Below are positions 5,557-14,725 of a stretch of DNA of 64,000 nt, piece by piece. Numbering within the stretch: the first letter of the stretch is position 1; each line of letters begins with the position of its first letter. The DNA is from Fibrobacter sp. UWR3 (GTDB lineage Bacteria > Fibrobacterota > Fibrobacteria > Fibrobacterales > Fibrobacteraceae): NCBI RefSeq assembly GCF_900143055.1, contig NZ_FRCW01000002.1, forward strand, positions 248,001 through 312,000, given 5' to 3'. The notes under the pieces were generated by a model that was not told the DNA's origin, did no database searches, and was given only the letters and a program-made list of their open reading frames with translations. A program made the translations under genes and the position numbers.

Positions 5557-7830
5557 ATGGCAAAGAAAAAGAGTGAAACGAAAACAGAAAACCTGTTCCG
5601 TAGTTTTTATGGAACGAATACATTCTTGGAAAAATCAGCCATTCCTGATTATTATGGTTTTACATCTAAAAGAAAAACTGGTGAAAAAGGATATCCCGAC
5701 TTCTTTAAAGATTGCGACAAATATTGCATAATAGTTGAAGCCAAAGCCGACAATTTCAAATTGGCCATTGACGAAGTTAAGTGGTACATGGAGCACAACT
5801 TAATTGAAGGGAAAGATATTATTGGCATTGCAATATCAGGTCAAGCCAAAGATAGTATTCAGATAAAGTATTTTTGCAGACTTTTAAAGGATGATGTTTT
5901 ATCCCAAATAGACGATTTAACAGATGCAGAAGCACTACTCTCTTTAAACAATATTGAAAAAATTTACACCCGAAAGAAATATGGAGACACAATATCAGAC
6001 GAAGCTTTAACCACATTTTTATCTGAATTGAATAAAAAATTTCACGACAAAAGCAGAGTCAGAGACACAAACAGAAGCTTATTCTTTTCAGGATTAATGA
6101 TAGCCCTAAACGACAAGACTTTTCAAAAAACATATAGGAGTATAGAAAAGCCAGAATCTGGCATTGAGGCAGACCGCTTAAACGAAGCTATTTTAACGGC
6201 AATTACAAATCAATTGGAAGATAAAGCCAATAGTTTTAGCAAAAAAATCGTATGGAAAGACTGTTTCGCATTTATAAGAACCATCAGTTTTCCGTTGATT
6301 GAATACAAAAAGATTATCAAAGATATAGAAGAAAAAATTTTCATTCCTTTTAAGCACGAAGAAAAATATGACATTCTAGGGAAAGCCTATAAAATCTTTT
6401 TATCTAGGGCAGGAAAAATCGAAAACAAAAATATCATTTTAACACCTGACCACATAAAAGACTTGATGGTGAAATTAGCAAACCTATCTGTCGATGATGT
6501 TGTTTTGGATACATGCACTGGTCCTGGAGGTTTTCTAATGTTCGCATTAGAAAGACTGGTAAGTCTCGCAAATGGGGACGACGCAACAATTGAACACATA
6601 ACCAATCATCAATTAATTGGCTTTGAAATAGACCCTGTACTTTATTCTCTTGCCTGTTCCAACATGTTCTTGCACGGTGATGGCAGAAGCAATATGATAC
6701 ATAGAAGCAGTTTGCTTGATGTAGATAATCTTGTAGAAGACGATGGGCAAAAACTTCTTGATCATATTCACAGATTAAAACCGAGAAAATGCATAATCAA
6801 CCCTCCTTACGAAAATAACCTTGCCTTTGAATTTGTTTGGTCTGCTATTGACTATTTAGAGCCGGATGGTGAATTAATTGTCATTATGCCATCAATCACT
6901 TTGGAACAAAATCAAGAAAAGACCTCTAAAAGAAAACAGCTAAAAAGCACTGAGAATCTACTGAAAAAAGCAACGTTAAACTTTGAAATTAAGATGCCTC
7001 CAACACTTTTTAGAGAACAAGGAAGGACGATTCAAACTTCTATTTTTGGATTCACAAAAAAACCGCATAACCAAGACAAGAATGTTCTCTTTTACAATCT
7101 CAAAGACGACGGCTTGGAGAGTATTCAACATAAAGGACGTGTAGATACAAAAAAACAATGGCCACAAAAAGAAGAAGAAATTTTTGATTGCGTTTTAAAT
7201 GGAACCGAAATATCAGGAAAATCATTCAAACGAAAAATATTTGCCAAGGGTAAACTGGTTTTACAAAATAAACAAAAAACTCAAAAAGGTTTTGTTCCCA
7301 TAGGTGATTTATTTAATGTAGCCAAAGACCCTCAACTAATACAATCAACAAAAAATACTCCTGGAAAAATACCATTCATTACAGCCGCAATCGAATGGAA
7401 AACTCACAATAAAGCATCTTTCAAAAATACTGAAGCTTTAGTATATGTTGTTGGTGCAGAAGGATCTCTTGGCAACTGCCATTACATCAATGGTGATTTT
7501 ACAGCAAGTTCTCTTTGCCTTGTTCTGACAGAAAAAGATAAAGAACAATATCCAGTGAATCTTAAGTTCTATCAGCTCTACTTTGAAAGCATCAAGCAAG
7601 AAGTTCGCAAAGGTCTCAATGGCTGGAAAAAGGGAAAATCAAAGCAATCGATAAGTCAATCACGATTTGAAACATTCGAAATCCCGTATGTTGATATCAA
7701 TAAACAGAATCAGGTTGTGAAAAGGGTTGAGAAAATAAAGAAGGATATGGAAGAAATAGAAAAAAAGAAAATCGAGTTGGAAAAGCAGTTAAATCAGCTT
7801 GTTGTTGACAGCACAGAAACCTTGAATTGA
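5557..7830 (+). CDS. Single-chain restriction-modification enzyme (type IIG / fused R-M-S)
   Basis: 757 residues. The ATG at 5557 is chosen because AAGGAG at 5545-5550 precedes it; an upstream in-frame start at 5494 adds 21 unlikely residues. Domains in order: an N-terminal PD-(D/E)XK nuclease (PDFF about 47-50, VEAKAD about 60-65); a helical region; a gamma-class N6-adenine methyltransferase with motif I DTCTGPGGF (about 318-326) and motif IV NPPY (about 415-418); and an HsdS-like target-recognition region (about 575-745) ending in a charged coiled coil. One polypeptide would therefore recognise, methylate and cleave. The gene is strongly AT-rich compared with the backbone, suggesting transfer. 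The candidate RNA switch at 5290-5490 lies directly upstream. Confidence 0.85.
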   Translation: MAKKKSETKTENLFRSFYGTNTFLEKSAIPDYYGFTSKRKTGEKGYPDFFKDCDKYCIIVEAKADNFKLAIDEVKWYMEHNLIEGKDIIGIAISGQAKDSIQIKYFCRLLKDDVLSQIDDLTDAEALLSLNNIEKIYTRKKYGDTISDEALTTFLSELNKKFHDKSRVRDTNRSLFFSGLMIALNDKTFQKTYRSIEKPESGIEADRLNEAILTAITNQLEDKANSFSKKIVWKDCFAFIRTISFPLIEYKKIIKDIEEKIFIPFKHEEKYDILGKAYKIFLSRAGKIENKNIILTPDHIKDLMVKLANLSVDDVVLDTCTGPGGFLMFALERLVSLANGDDATIEHITNHQLIGFEIDPVLYSLACSNMFLHGDGRSNMIHRSSLLDVDNLVEDDGQKLLDHIHRLKPRKCIINPPYENNLAFEFVWSAIDYLEPDGELIVIMPSITLEQNQEKTSKRKQLKSTENLLKKATLNFEIKMPPTLFREQGRTIQTSIFGFTKKPHNQDKNVLFYNLKDDGLESIQHKGRVDTKKQWPQKEEEIFDCVLNGTEISGKSFKRKIFAKGKLVLQNKQKTQKGFVPIGDLFNVAKDPQLIQSTKNTPGKIPFITAAIEWKTHNKASFKNTEALVYVVGAEGSLGNCHYINGDFTASSLCLVLTEKDKEQYPVNLKFYQLYFESIKQEVRKGLNGWKKGKSKQSISQSRFETFEIPYVDINKQNQVVKRVEKIKKDMEEIEKKKIELEKQLNQLVVDSTETLN

Positions 7831-7872
7831 CAAAGCCCAAGACGATACAGGAACCCCTACCGAATTATAAAA

Positions 7873-9210
7873 TCACTCCAGAAACATAGCCATGTAGTAC
7901 GGCAGTGTAACCATCTTGCCAGCAACACCTATGTTGTTTTCGGAAAGTTTGTAGCAAACCTTGGCTGCGTAGTTGTCGTTACTCAGAACGGTCTTTGCCG
8001 ACTTGGAGCGTCCCGTTGTTGCCTTGACTTCAATAATGGCGAGTTCGCCGCCGACATTTTCTACAAAGTCAATTTCTAGCCCGGATTCTTTGCGGAAGTA
8101 GAATAGTTTGCGACCTTGTTTAGAGAAACAATCTGCGATGATGTTCTCGTAGATGGCGCCTTTATAGAATCCCAAATCACCGCTTAAAATCTTGGCCGCG
8201 GTGCCGCGTTCCAGCATGGCGACGAACAGGCCGGAATCCTGCACATAAATCTTAAACGTATTCTCGATCTTGTAGCCTTCAAGGGGTTCTGCGATGTTGG
8301 TCAGGTTGTGGCAAATGTTGATTATGCCGCAGTCGTAGAGCCATTGGATTGCGGTTTGATAATTTTCGGAACGGCCCTTCTTTTCTAGTTGCGAATAGAC
8401 AAACTTGTTGTTTTCCTTCGCAAGTTGGGCGGGAATCGAATCAAAAACGCGATTGATGCGGCCAAGAAGCGTGCGGTCGATTTCCTCGTTTTCGTTCTCG
8501 TCAAGGTGCTTGCCAAAGTCGTCCTTGTATTCTTCAAGAATGTCCTGCTGTTCCTGCCAAACGACATTCATGTCGTTCGTCTCGACAAATCGAGAAACAA
8601 CATAAGGGAGCCCGCCTACACAAAGGTATTCCTTGAAGTAGCGGAGCATGGCGTTGTGCGTCGCCTCGCTTACGGGTTCCTTTTTCGCGAAGCATTCCTT
8701 CAGGTAACTGATGACTTTTTCATCAATTCCCTTCGCCCACAGAAATTCCTCGAAATCCATGGGTTTCATATAAATTATTCTTTCAAAACCGGTCGGGACG
8801 CCTTTCCCTTTTTTTCGGTTGTATCCTTTAATGCCTAGCAGGGATCCGGTACAAATGATATCGTAACGACCATCTTCCATAAAAGGCTTGATGCTTGCGC
8901 GGGCGTTTGCACATTCCTGAATTTCATCGAAGATGATGACGGTCTTGTTCTCGACAAAATGCGCATTGGGGAAAAGCGCCGAAAGGTCTATAGCAATCCT
9001 ATTGACGTTCAGGTCTCCCTCGAAAACCTTCTTCGCATTTTCATTTTCCTTAAAGTTGATATAGACGACGCTCTCGTAGTTGTTGCGGGCGAATTCCAGG
9101 ACGCTGGATGTCTTGCCGATTTGGCGCATTCCCTTGACAACCAGGGCCTTCTTTTTGCCCCCCGAGATCTTCCAATTTTCAAATTCTTTAAGGATTTTTC
9201 TCTTGAACAT
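7873..9210 (-). CDS. AAA_14/DUF4143 family ATPase
   Basis: 445 residues. The N-terminal P-loop ATPase has Walker A GMRQIGKTS (about 27-35) and Walker B VIIFDEIQE (about 92-100), then sensor-like ICTGSLLG. The C-terminal DUF4143 domain carries a PD-(D/E)XK-like segment, SGLEIDFVENVGGELAIIEV followed by KAT. Members are common, often patchily distributed and of uncertain function; links to defence or mobile elements have been proposed. It is convergent with the restriction-modification gene. A 12-bp inverted repeat (9254-9312) lies in its upstream region. Confidence 0.85.
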   Translation of the reverse strand: MFKRKILKEFENWKISGGKKKALVVKGMRQIGKTSSVLEFARNNYESVVYINFKENENAKKVFEGDLNVNRIAIDLSALFPNAHFVENKTVIIFDEIQECANARASIKPFMEDGRYDIICTGSLLGIKGYNRKKGKGVPTGFERIIYMKPMDFEEFLWAKGIDEKVISYLKECFAKKEPVSEATHNAMLRYFKEYLCVGGLPYVVSRFVETNDMNVVWQEQQDILEEYKDDFGKHLDENENEEIDRTLLGRINRVFDSIPAQLAKENNKFVYSQLEKKGRSENYQTAIQWLYDCGIINICHNLTNIAEPLEGYKIENTFKIYVQDSGLFVAMLERGTAAKILSGDLGFYKGAIYENIIADCFSKQGRKLFYFRKESGLEIDFVENVGGELAIIEVKATTGRSKSAKTVLSNDNYAAKVCYKLSENNIGVAGKMVTLPYYMAMFLE

Positions 9211-9253
9211 ATCCCAAAACTACACTTTTCCAACCGAATCGTCAACACTTTAG

Positions 9254-9312
9254 TGCACTTTTTCGGCCGAATCAGTGTATTATAATCGCACTTTTTCACA
9301 CGAAAAAGTGCA
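9254..9312. promoter_or_regulatory. Inverted repeat in the upstream region of the ATPase gene
   Basis: TGCACTTTTTCG at 9254-9265 is perfectly complementary to CGAAAAAGTGCA at 9301-9312. A TATTATAAT stretch lies between the arms and CACTTTTTC recurs at 9289. It may be an operator around a promoter. The rest of 9211-9398 is AT-rich with no gene seen. Confidence 0.45.
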
Positions 9313-9398
9313 TTTTTGTGTATACGCCTGATTTCATTACGTGTTTTTGAGGCATTTCGTTGCGTGTTTTTGTGGTAAAAATTGCCGATTTTAGGTAA

Positions 9399-9689
9399 AT
9401 TTCGCCAATTTTAGTCAGCGAATCTGATGACCCCGCGCTGTTCCTCCGAGCCATTGGGCACATCGCCAGAAGCAAGGGTATGTCGCTGATTGCCGAAAAG
9501 ACCGGACTCGGTCGTGAAAGCCTTTATAAGGCTTTAGACGAAAACGCGCATCCACGCTTTGAAACAATTTTCAAGGTGCTGAACGCCATGGGGATCCAGA
9601 TGACGCTTGTCCCTAAAATGAAATTCAGAAAGCGCGCCAAACAAAAAGAACTTTGCGTCGCCGAGAAAAGGGCGCGATATAGGGTGTGA
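9399..9689 (+). pseudogene. 5'-truncated XRE-type antitoxin (HI1420-like)
   Basis: An ATG-initiated reading frame exists from 9480 (69 residues), but the open frame extends upstream through DDPALFLRAIGHIARSKG, which is the conserved N-terminal half of 'probable addiction module antidote' proteins, back to a stop at 9396-9398 with no ATG, GTG or TTG. The helix-turn-helix MSLIAEKTGLGRESLYKALD is intact. The partner toxin gene that normally precedes it is missing. I read this as the surviving 3' part of a toxin-antitoxin module. Confidence 0.65.
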
Positions 9690-9732
9690 AAAAATGATTT
9701 CTATCGGCAATCTGATGGACGAAAATATTTTG

Positions 9733-12700
9733 TCACGAATGCTCATTTTCATCTTTTACAGGACTGATTCTTTCACCTTCAATTTTAAAGCCATCGCCAA
9801 TTTGTCTAAGTGCTTTTTCCATACATTCATTAACATTCGAACCTAGACGATTAATACCTAGTAGCTTTGCTATGGCTTGGAATAACGACTTCTTATCTAC
9901 AGATCCATCCTGTTTTATCAATGTCCGCATACCATCTGCAAGTTCCTGAGGATGAATTTCTTCAATCTTTCTTTCATCTCCAGGGATTCGAAACGGGATC
10001 TTTTCAATATTATCTAACCATATAAAGCCTTTCCTACGAAGGATTCCTTCTCGATTACAAAAAAGCATATCTTCGTCAAATTTTGCATTAATCTTTTCTG
10101 TAACCCGAGTTTGTCCATAGCAAGGGAAAACTATTCTTTTCAAGAAAGACTCCTCAGAAACTGCTATTTCCTTTTCCAAAACCTTACGAACACACTTTTG
10201 GAAGGATCCCCGATTCACCCCACTGCGAAAAATTTTTTCAACATCCGATTTCTCATACTTAGGAAAGCTGGACTCAGGACTAAAATTAGCATCAACTTCT
10301 ATTTCTGTTTCATCGGAAACAACTGTAGGAGATTCTTCAATTTTTGTCTTAGGTTTACTTTCTGCGGCAGCTACAGCATCAAGCAGCCTTCGCTTTTCGG
10401 TCTTATTATTTTTAAACCAATCTGTAGACCAAACTCGATAGAAATTCCATCCCATACGTTCTAGGATTTCCTGACGAAGTCTATCTCTATCTCTGGCATT
10501 TTTCGAAGAATGATAGGCAGCTCCATCACATTCCACGGCAAGGAAATAATCAGAACTATTTGGTTTCCTTATACCCATGTCAATTCTAAATCCAGAACAA
10601 CCAACCTGAGTGTCAACATCATAGTGATTGTCTCGTAAAAATTGGCACACTTCTTCTTCAAAGACAGAATCAAACTGATCATCTGATTTAACATCCGTAA
10701 CCTTATCAAGGGCAGCAACACCGCGTTCAGCATAATCAAGATATTTTCCCAAAAGAATAGCTCCTTCAGCAGAAGTTCTCTTTGGATCGATATCACAGCC
10801 GTGAATTGAGGCGACCACCTGCAAATTGTATTTTGCACGAGTGACAGCAACATTCAGACGTCTTTCTCCACCAGCCTTATTCAAAGGACCAAAATTATGC
10901 ATTAAGCGATTCGTATCATCCTTAGCATAGGCAATACTAAAAATGATGGTATCTCGTTCATCACCCTGAACCGTCTCAAGATTTTTTACAAAAAAAGGTT
11001 CGATTACGTCTTTTTTGAAGAAAAATTCATATTCGGGATGTTTCTGGCGCTCTTCATAAAGCAACGTATCAATCAAATCCTGCTGAGCAACACTAAAAGC
11101 AACAACACCTAAACTACGCTTTGGATATTGCTTGATATTTTCAAAGATAAGGTTTACGATGTACTTGGCCTCATTCTCATTTTGTCGACTTTTATGACTG
11201 AATATACCATTCTCGCAGAAATAATAGTCAACACCTACCCAACGTTTGTCCGTTTCCGATGAAGGGAACGTTATCAAACGATCATTATAGATATATCTGT
11301 TAGAAAAGGAAATCAATTGTTCAGAGCGACTACGATAATGCCACATTAGATAAAGCTGATCAAAACACGTTGAACATACATCAAGTATGGATTCATAATC
11401 GTTAACATTGTCATAATCGTCGTCATCACTATCTGATTCAGTACTGGAATTAAAGAAATTGCTGGGGGGCATCTGTTTGGAGTCTCCAACAACAATTACT
11501 TGCTTTCCACGATAAATTGCTCCAATAGCATCTTCAGGGAAAACTTGAGACGCTTCATCAAAAATAACTGTATCAAACGATACAGCCTTTGTACTTAAGA
11601 AGGCGCTTACACTAAGCGGCGACATCAAAAAGCAAGGCTTTAATTTTTGAATTGTTGATCCAATTCTATCAATCAAAACACGAACAGGCATTTGTTTTCT
11701 TTTCTTTTCACCTTCATGACGAAGAATAGCAACCTCACTGCCAGCAACAAGATTATTGGGGGACGGCCGTTGTTGAGCCAACGCTACACGGATAATAGTC
11801 CTATTAATCATTAAACTATTACGATCTTTTTCTGCAAAAATCTCAACTTCTTTATCTTGAGCAGACCTATTGAACCTGCTCAAAACAGGTGTTGAAGCAA
11901 GAATCTTGTCAATCCACAAGTCATAATATCGTCTATTAAAAGTAGATGCATAATCCTCGGGATTCAAGGATTTATCTATGCAATAATCAAGATATCCTCT
12001 CATCTGGTAGCGATCTATTTTTGCAAGCCATTCTTGGAATGCTTTCCAATTTTCTAACGAATCAATTTGACTTAGACATGATTCCAATTTTTTGCACAAC
12101 GGCTCAATTTCAAAGCCAACCAGATTGACCTTATTTTTATCAAAATCATCCGATATTTTTTCAATTAAAGTTTCATTCTTTTTTAAGAAACCTCCTGCAA
12201 AGGTAATAAGACCAGCAGCATCCTTAATCATTTGATTAAATGTATTCTGAGGATAGTTCAATATAGGCAAAGGAATTACTTTAACAGACTCAAGATATCC
12301 AGCTAATTCACTTAAGGATTCCTTAATATGCCCCCAATTAGAATCAATCCCTTTGTAAGACGGACCTAGTAGTATCTTTTTTTGGGAGCAAATCGCTTCA
12401 TATTCAAGCACCATTTGCTTATATGTAGATATCTTCTGAGTAATATCAAGAGCCCTTTCATAATTAACTTTTACACCAAGCTTGGCAACTAATTTTAGTT
12501 GCTTCATTGTCTTATGGTAATCAAGGCTTATAAGCCGTTTGATAAACGTATCATACAATTTAGAAAGACGATTATGAATATCATCTGAATCAATTTCTAA
12601 TGCCTTCTGTTCAAAGTCTGTAGTAATCTTTTGCCTAAGTTTAATTATTTCCTCAGATTTACTTGCCAGTTCATCAACAAAATTTCTTGTCGAAGATAAG

Positions 12701-14337
12701 ACTCCTTTATCAAAGAGTTCCGGAACAAGAACTTCATTGGAATTAAGAATGTTCAAGCAAGGAATACAGGCCTTTAGTGTTGAAATTGTTTTTCCTTTAG
12801 CTCCATAGACATCAACCAATTGCCTAAGGAGAGGGGTAATTTCCCTTAATGCATCAATCATAGACGCAAAGTCTACTTTAATAGCATTTTTCCCCTTAAT
12901 GGACGTGTCTTTAGCTAAATAGCCATTCCAGGGATTACATCTATAATCCTGACCAATAGTGGGAACATACGAGGGATACTTTTCCAACATATAGCTGATT
13001 TCTTTGCGACAGCTATCGTTCATGTATTCAAAATTATCGATATAGAAATCTATTTGCGGTGCGTTCTTGTAATGAGCGTGAGCACCGTACATCTGAAACA
13101 GTGATAAATTAACATATGGTCGGACACAATGCAACTCGTGTTCATACTGATCAAGAACCTTTTGCGATTGTGCTCTACGTATCATATCGTCAGTAACTTT
13201 GGATGCGCTAATTTTGGGCAAGTGCAGTGTTCTGCACAATTCTTCTATCACCTGCCTTTTGTTAGACTTATGACTATGAAGTTCTAGGCAGAAATCAGAA
13301 AGTCCAACCTGACGGAGTTTATCATACACAACATTCAATGCAGCTTGTTTTTCAGAAACAAATAACACTTTTTTGCCATCATACAGGCATTCCGCAATTA
13401 TGTTCGTAATGGTTTGGCTTTTACCAGTACCTGGAGGGCCCTGCAACACGAAACTTTTTCCAGACTTCGCCATCTTAATGGCTTTCATTTGGCTAGAGTC
13501 TGCGTCAACTACAGTGTGTAAATCACGTAGATCATCAAATTGACCTTCAGAATTTAAACCATCGGAATCATTATTTTCATCAGAAATGCCAAATAAGGCC
13601 TTAACATTTCTATTTTCGAGGATATCTTCTTCATGTTCCTTCAAATCATTATACATATTGATTTTTAGAAACGAGAACGTACTAATCCAGCAACCTCGAT
13701 CTAAAGTCCATTTTAATTTTTTTGCAATTTTTTCAGTTTCATCGAAGAATGATTCAACATTTTCGCCATCAAATTCAGGCAAATGCACATTGAATTCAGA
13801 ATTGAGTTTATGATCAAATGTGGGATTTACAACAACGTCATCGCCAGTTGCAGAAATAAAGAAGGGATCAACGGCCGATTCATTTTCAATAGAAATCGGA
13901 ACCAAAAGAAGAGGGGCCTTGTGAACTAATGTAGAAGAGTCCGCCTCCAGCCAACTCATAAAGCCTATCGCCATGTAGGCAATATTTACACCTGTTTCAT
14001 TGATTGAGGTATCGGCTTTTTTATCAATATTCTTAAGAATTCTAATAGAATTAGCATCCGTCTTATTATATGCCAAAATATTATTCTTTTTTAGCAAAGG
14101 TTTAAAAGACTCAATGAACTTTTCTCGAGACATGGTTTTCGGAAAATCTTTATCATTCACCTTTTTAGGATCAAAGACTTCCAGCCGAACACCTTTATCA
14201 AGCAACTCAAACAGTTCTGACCCAGAATGAGAAATAATTTCAAGAGAGCCTTTATTCTCTTTAAAATTAACCAGATTGTTGCGCAAACCAGTATCTAAAA
14301 GCTTTTTTGCCCAGTTTTCCAATTTCTCATTAAGCAT
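9733..14337 (-). CDS. DUF4011 - SF1 helicase - Vsr/DUF559-like nuclease - DUF3320 protein
   Basis: 1534 residues. The N-terminal DUF4011-like region begins NWAKKLLDTGLRNNLVNFK. The SF1 helicase core has Walker A GPPGTGKSQT (about 300-309), Walker B FDEASQ (about 927-932), VVGDSKQMPP, and the C-terminal motifs VVAFSVAQ, ETVQGDERD and NVAVTRAK. A long coiled insertion separates the two halves. It is followed by a Vsr/DUF559-type nuclease (FRIDMGI about 1250, VECDGAAYH about 1269, WNFYRVWSTDW) and a C-terminal domain matching DUF3320 (VEKIFRSGVNRGSFQKCVRKV). From memory, this architecture is found in phage-defence systems such as Hhe. The gene is AT-rich and sits among other defence genes. Confidence 0.85.
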   Translation of the reverse strand: MLNEKLENWAKKLLDTGLRNNLVNFKENKGSLEIISHSGSELFELLDKGVRLEVFDPKKVNDKDFPKTMSREKFIESFKPLLKKNNILAYNKTDANSIRILKNIDKKADTSINETGVNIAYMAIGFMSWLEADSSTLVHKAPLLLVPISIENESAVDPFFISATGDDVVVNPTFDHKLNSEFNVHLPEFDGENVESFFDETEKIAKKLKWTLDRGCWISTFSFLKINMYNDLKEHEEDILENRNVKALFGISDENNDSDGLNSEGQFDDLRDLHTVVDADSSQMKAIKMAKSGKSFVLQGPPGTGKSQTITNIIAECLYDGKKVLFVSEKQAALNVVYDKLRQVGLSDFCLELHSHKSNKRQVIEELCRTLHLPKISASKVTDDMIRRAQSQKVLDQYEHELHCVRPYVNLSLFQMYGAHAHYKNAPQIDFYIDNFEYMNDSCRKEISYMLEKYPSYVPTIGQDYRCNPWNGYLAKDTSIKGKNAIKVDFASMIDALREITPLLRQLVDVYGAKGKTISTLKACIPCLNILNSNEVLVPELFDKGVLSSTRNFVDELASKSEEIIKLRQKITTDFEQKALEIDSDDIHNRLSKLYDTFIKRLISLDYHKTMKQLKLVAKLGVKVNYERALDITQKISTYKQMVLEYEAICSQKKILLGPSYKGIDSNWGHIKESLSELAGYLESVKVIPLPILNYPQNTFNQMIKDAAGLITFAGGFLKKNETLIEKISDDFDKNKVNLVGFEIEPLCKKLESCLSQIDSLENWKAFQEWLAKIDRYQMRGYLDYCIDKSLNPEDYASTFNRRYYDLWIDKILASTPVLSRFNRSAQDKEVEIFAEKDRNSLMINRTIIRVALAQQRPSPNNLVAGSEVAILRHEGEKKRKQMPVRVLIDRIGSTIQKLKPCFLMSPLSVSAFLSTKAVSFDTVIFDEASQVFPEDAIGAIYRGKQVIVVGDSKQMPPSNFFNSSTESDSDDDDYDNVNDYESILDVCSTCFDQLYLMWHYRSRSEQLISFSNRYIYNDRLITFPSSETDKRWVGVDYYFCENGIFSHKSRQNENEAKYIVNLIFENIKQYPKRSLGVVAFSVAQQDLIDTLLYEERQKHPEYEFFFKKDVIEPFFVKNLETVQGDERDTIIFSIAYAKDDTNRLMHNFGPLNKAGGERRLNVAVTRAKYNLQVVASIHGCDIDPKRTSAEGAILLGKYLDYAERGVAALDKVTDVKSDDQFDSVFEEEVCQFLRDNHYDVDTQVGCSGFRIDMGIRKPNSSDYFLAVECDGAAYHSSKNARDRDRLRQEILERMGWNFYRVWSTDWFKNNKTEKRRLLDAVAAAESKPKTKIEESPTVVSDETEIEVDANFSPESSFPKYEKSDVEKIFRSGVNRGSFQKCVRKVLEKEIAVSEESFLKRIVFPCYGQTRVTEKINAKFDEDMLFCNREGILRRKGFIWLDNIEKIPFRIPGDERKIEEIHPQELADGMRTLIKQDGSVDKKSLFQAIAKLLGINRLGSNVNECMEKALRQIGDGFKIEGERISPVKDENEHS

Positions 14338-14725
14338 GTTGAACCTTTATATAACAACTACACTCAAAAATATAATAACATCATCAATATCCACTAAAAA
14401 AAATAACAAAAAGCGTAATTCCAATAATTATTTTTTAAGCCCTGGGCGTTGCGGGCGCGGCGACTGAGCGCCCGCTAGAAGGGGTAGCGGAAAACGCCGA
14501 AGGCGGTTGAAGCGAGGGGAAGGCTTTCCCCTCCCTTTTTGTATGGATTGCTTCGTCATTTCATTCCTCGCAATGACGTTTTTCGGGTCAATTTCCGATT
14601 ACATTCCCTAACCACTAATCACCAACCACTAGCCACACTTATAGTCTTTTTCTATCTTACGCCCTACCGCCAGATGTCGTATTTCTGGGGAACCGGGCGA
14701 GAACCGCCCACAAAAAGGATTATTT
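14338..14725. other. Intergenic region before thrS
   Basis: No gene is seen in these 388 bases. They hold an AT-rich leader of the helicase gene, a GC-rich stem-loop region (GGGCG...CGCCC around 14446-14482), a GGGGAAGGC/TTTCCCC hairpin followed by CCCTTTTT (about 14517-14540) that could terminate transcription, a dispersed repeat (14543-14578, ATGGATTGC...CAATGACG), and a TATCTT box at 14653-14658 that may be the thrS promoter. AAGGA at 14716-14720 is the thrS ribosome binding site. Confidence 0.5.
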
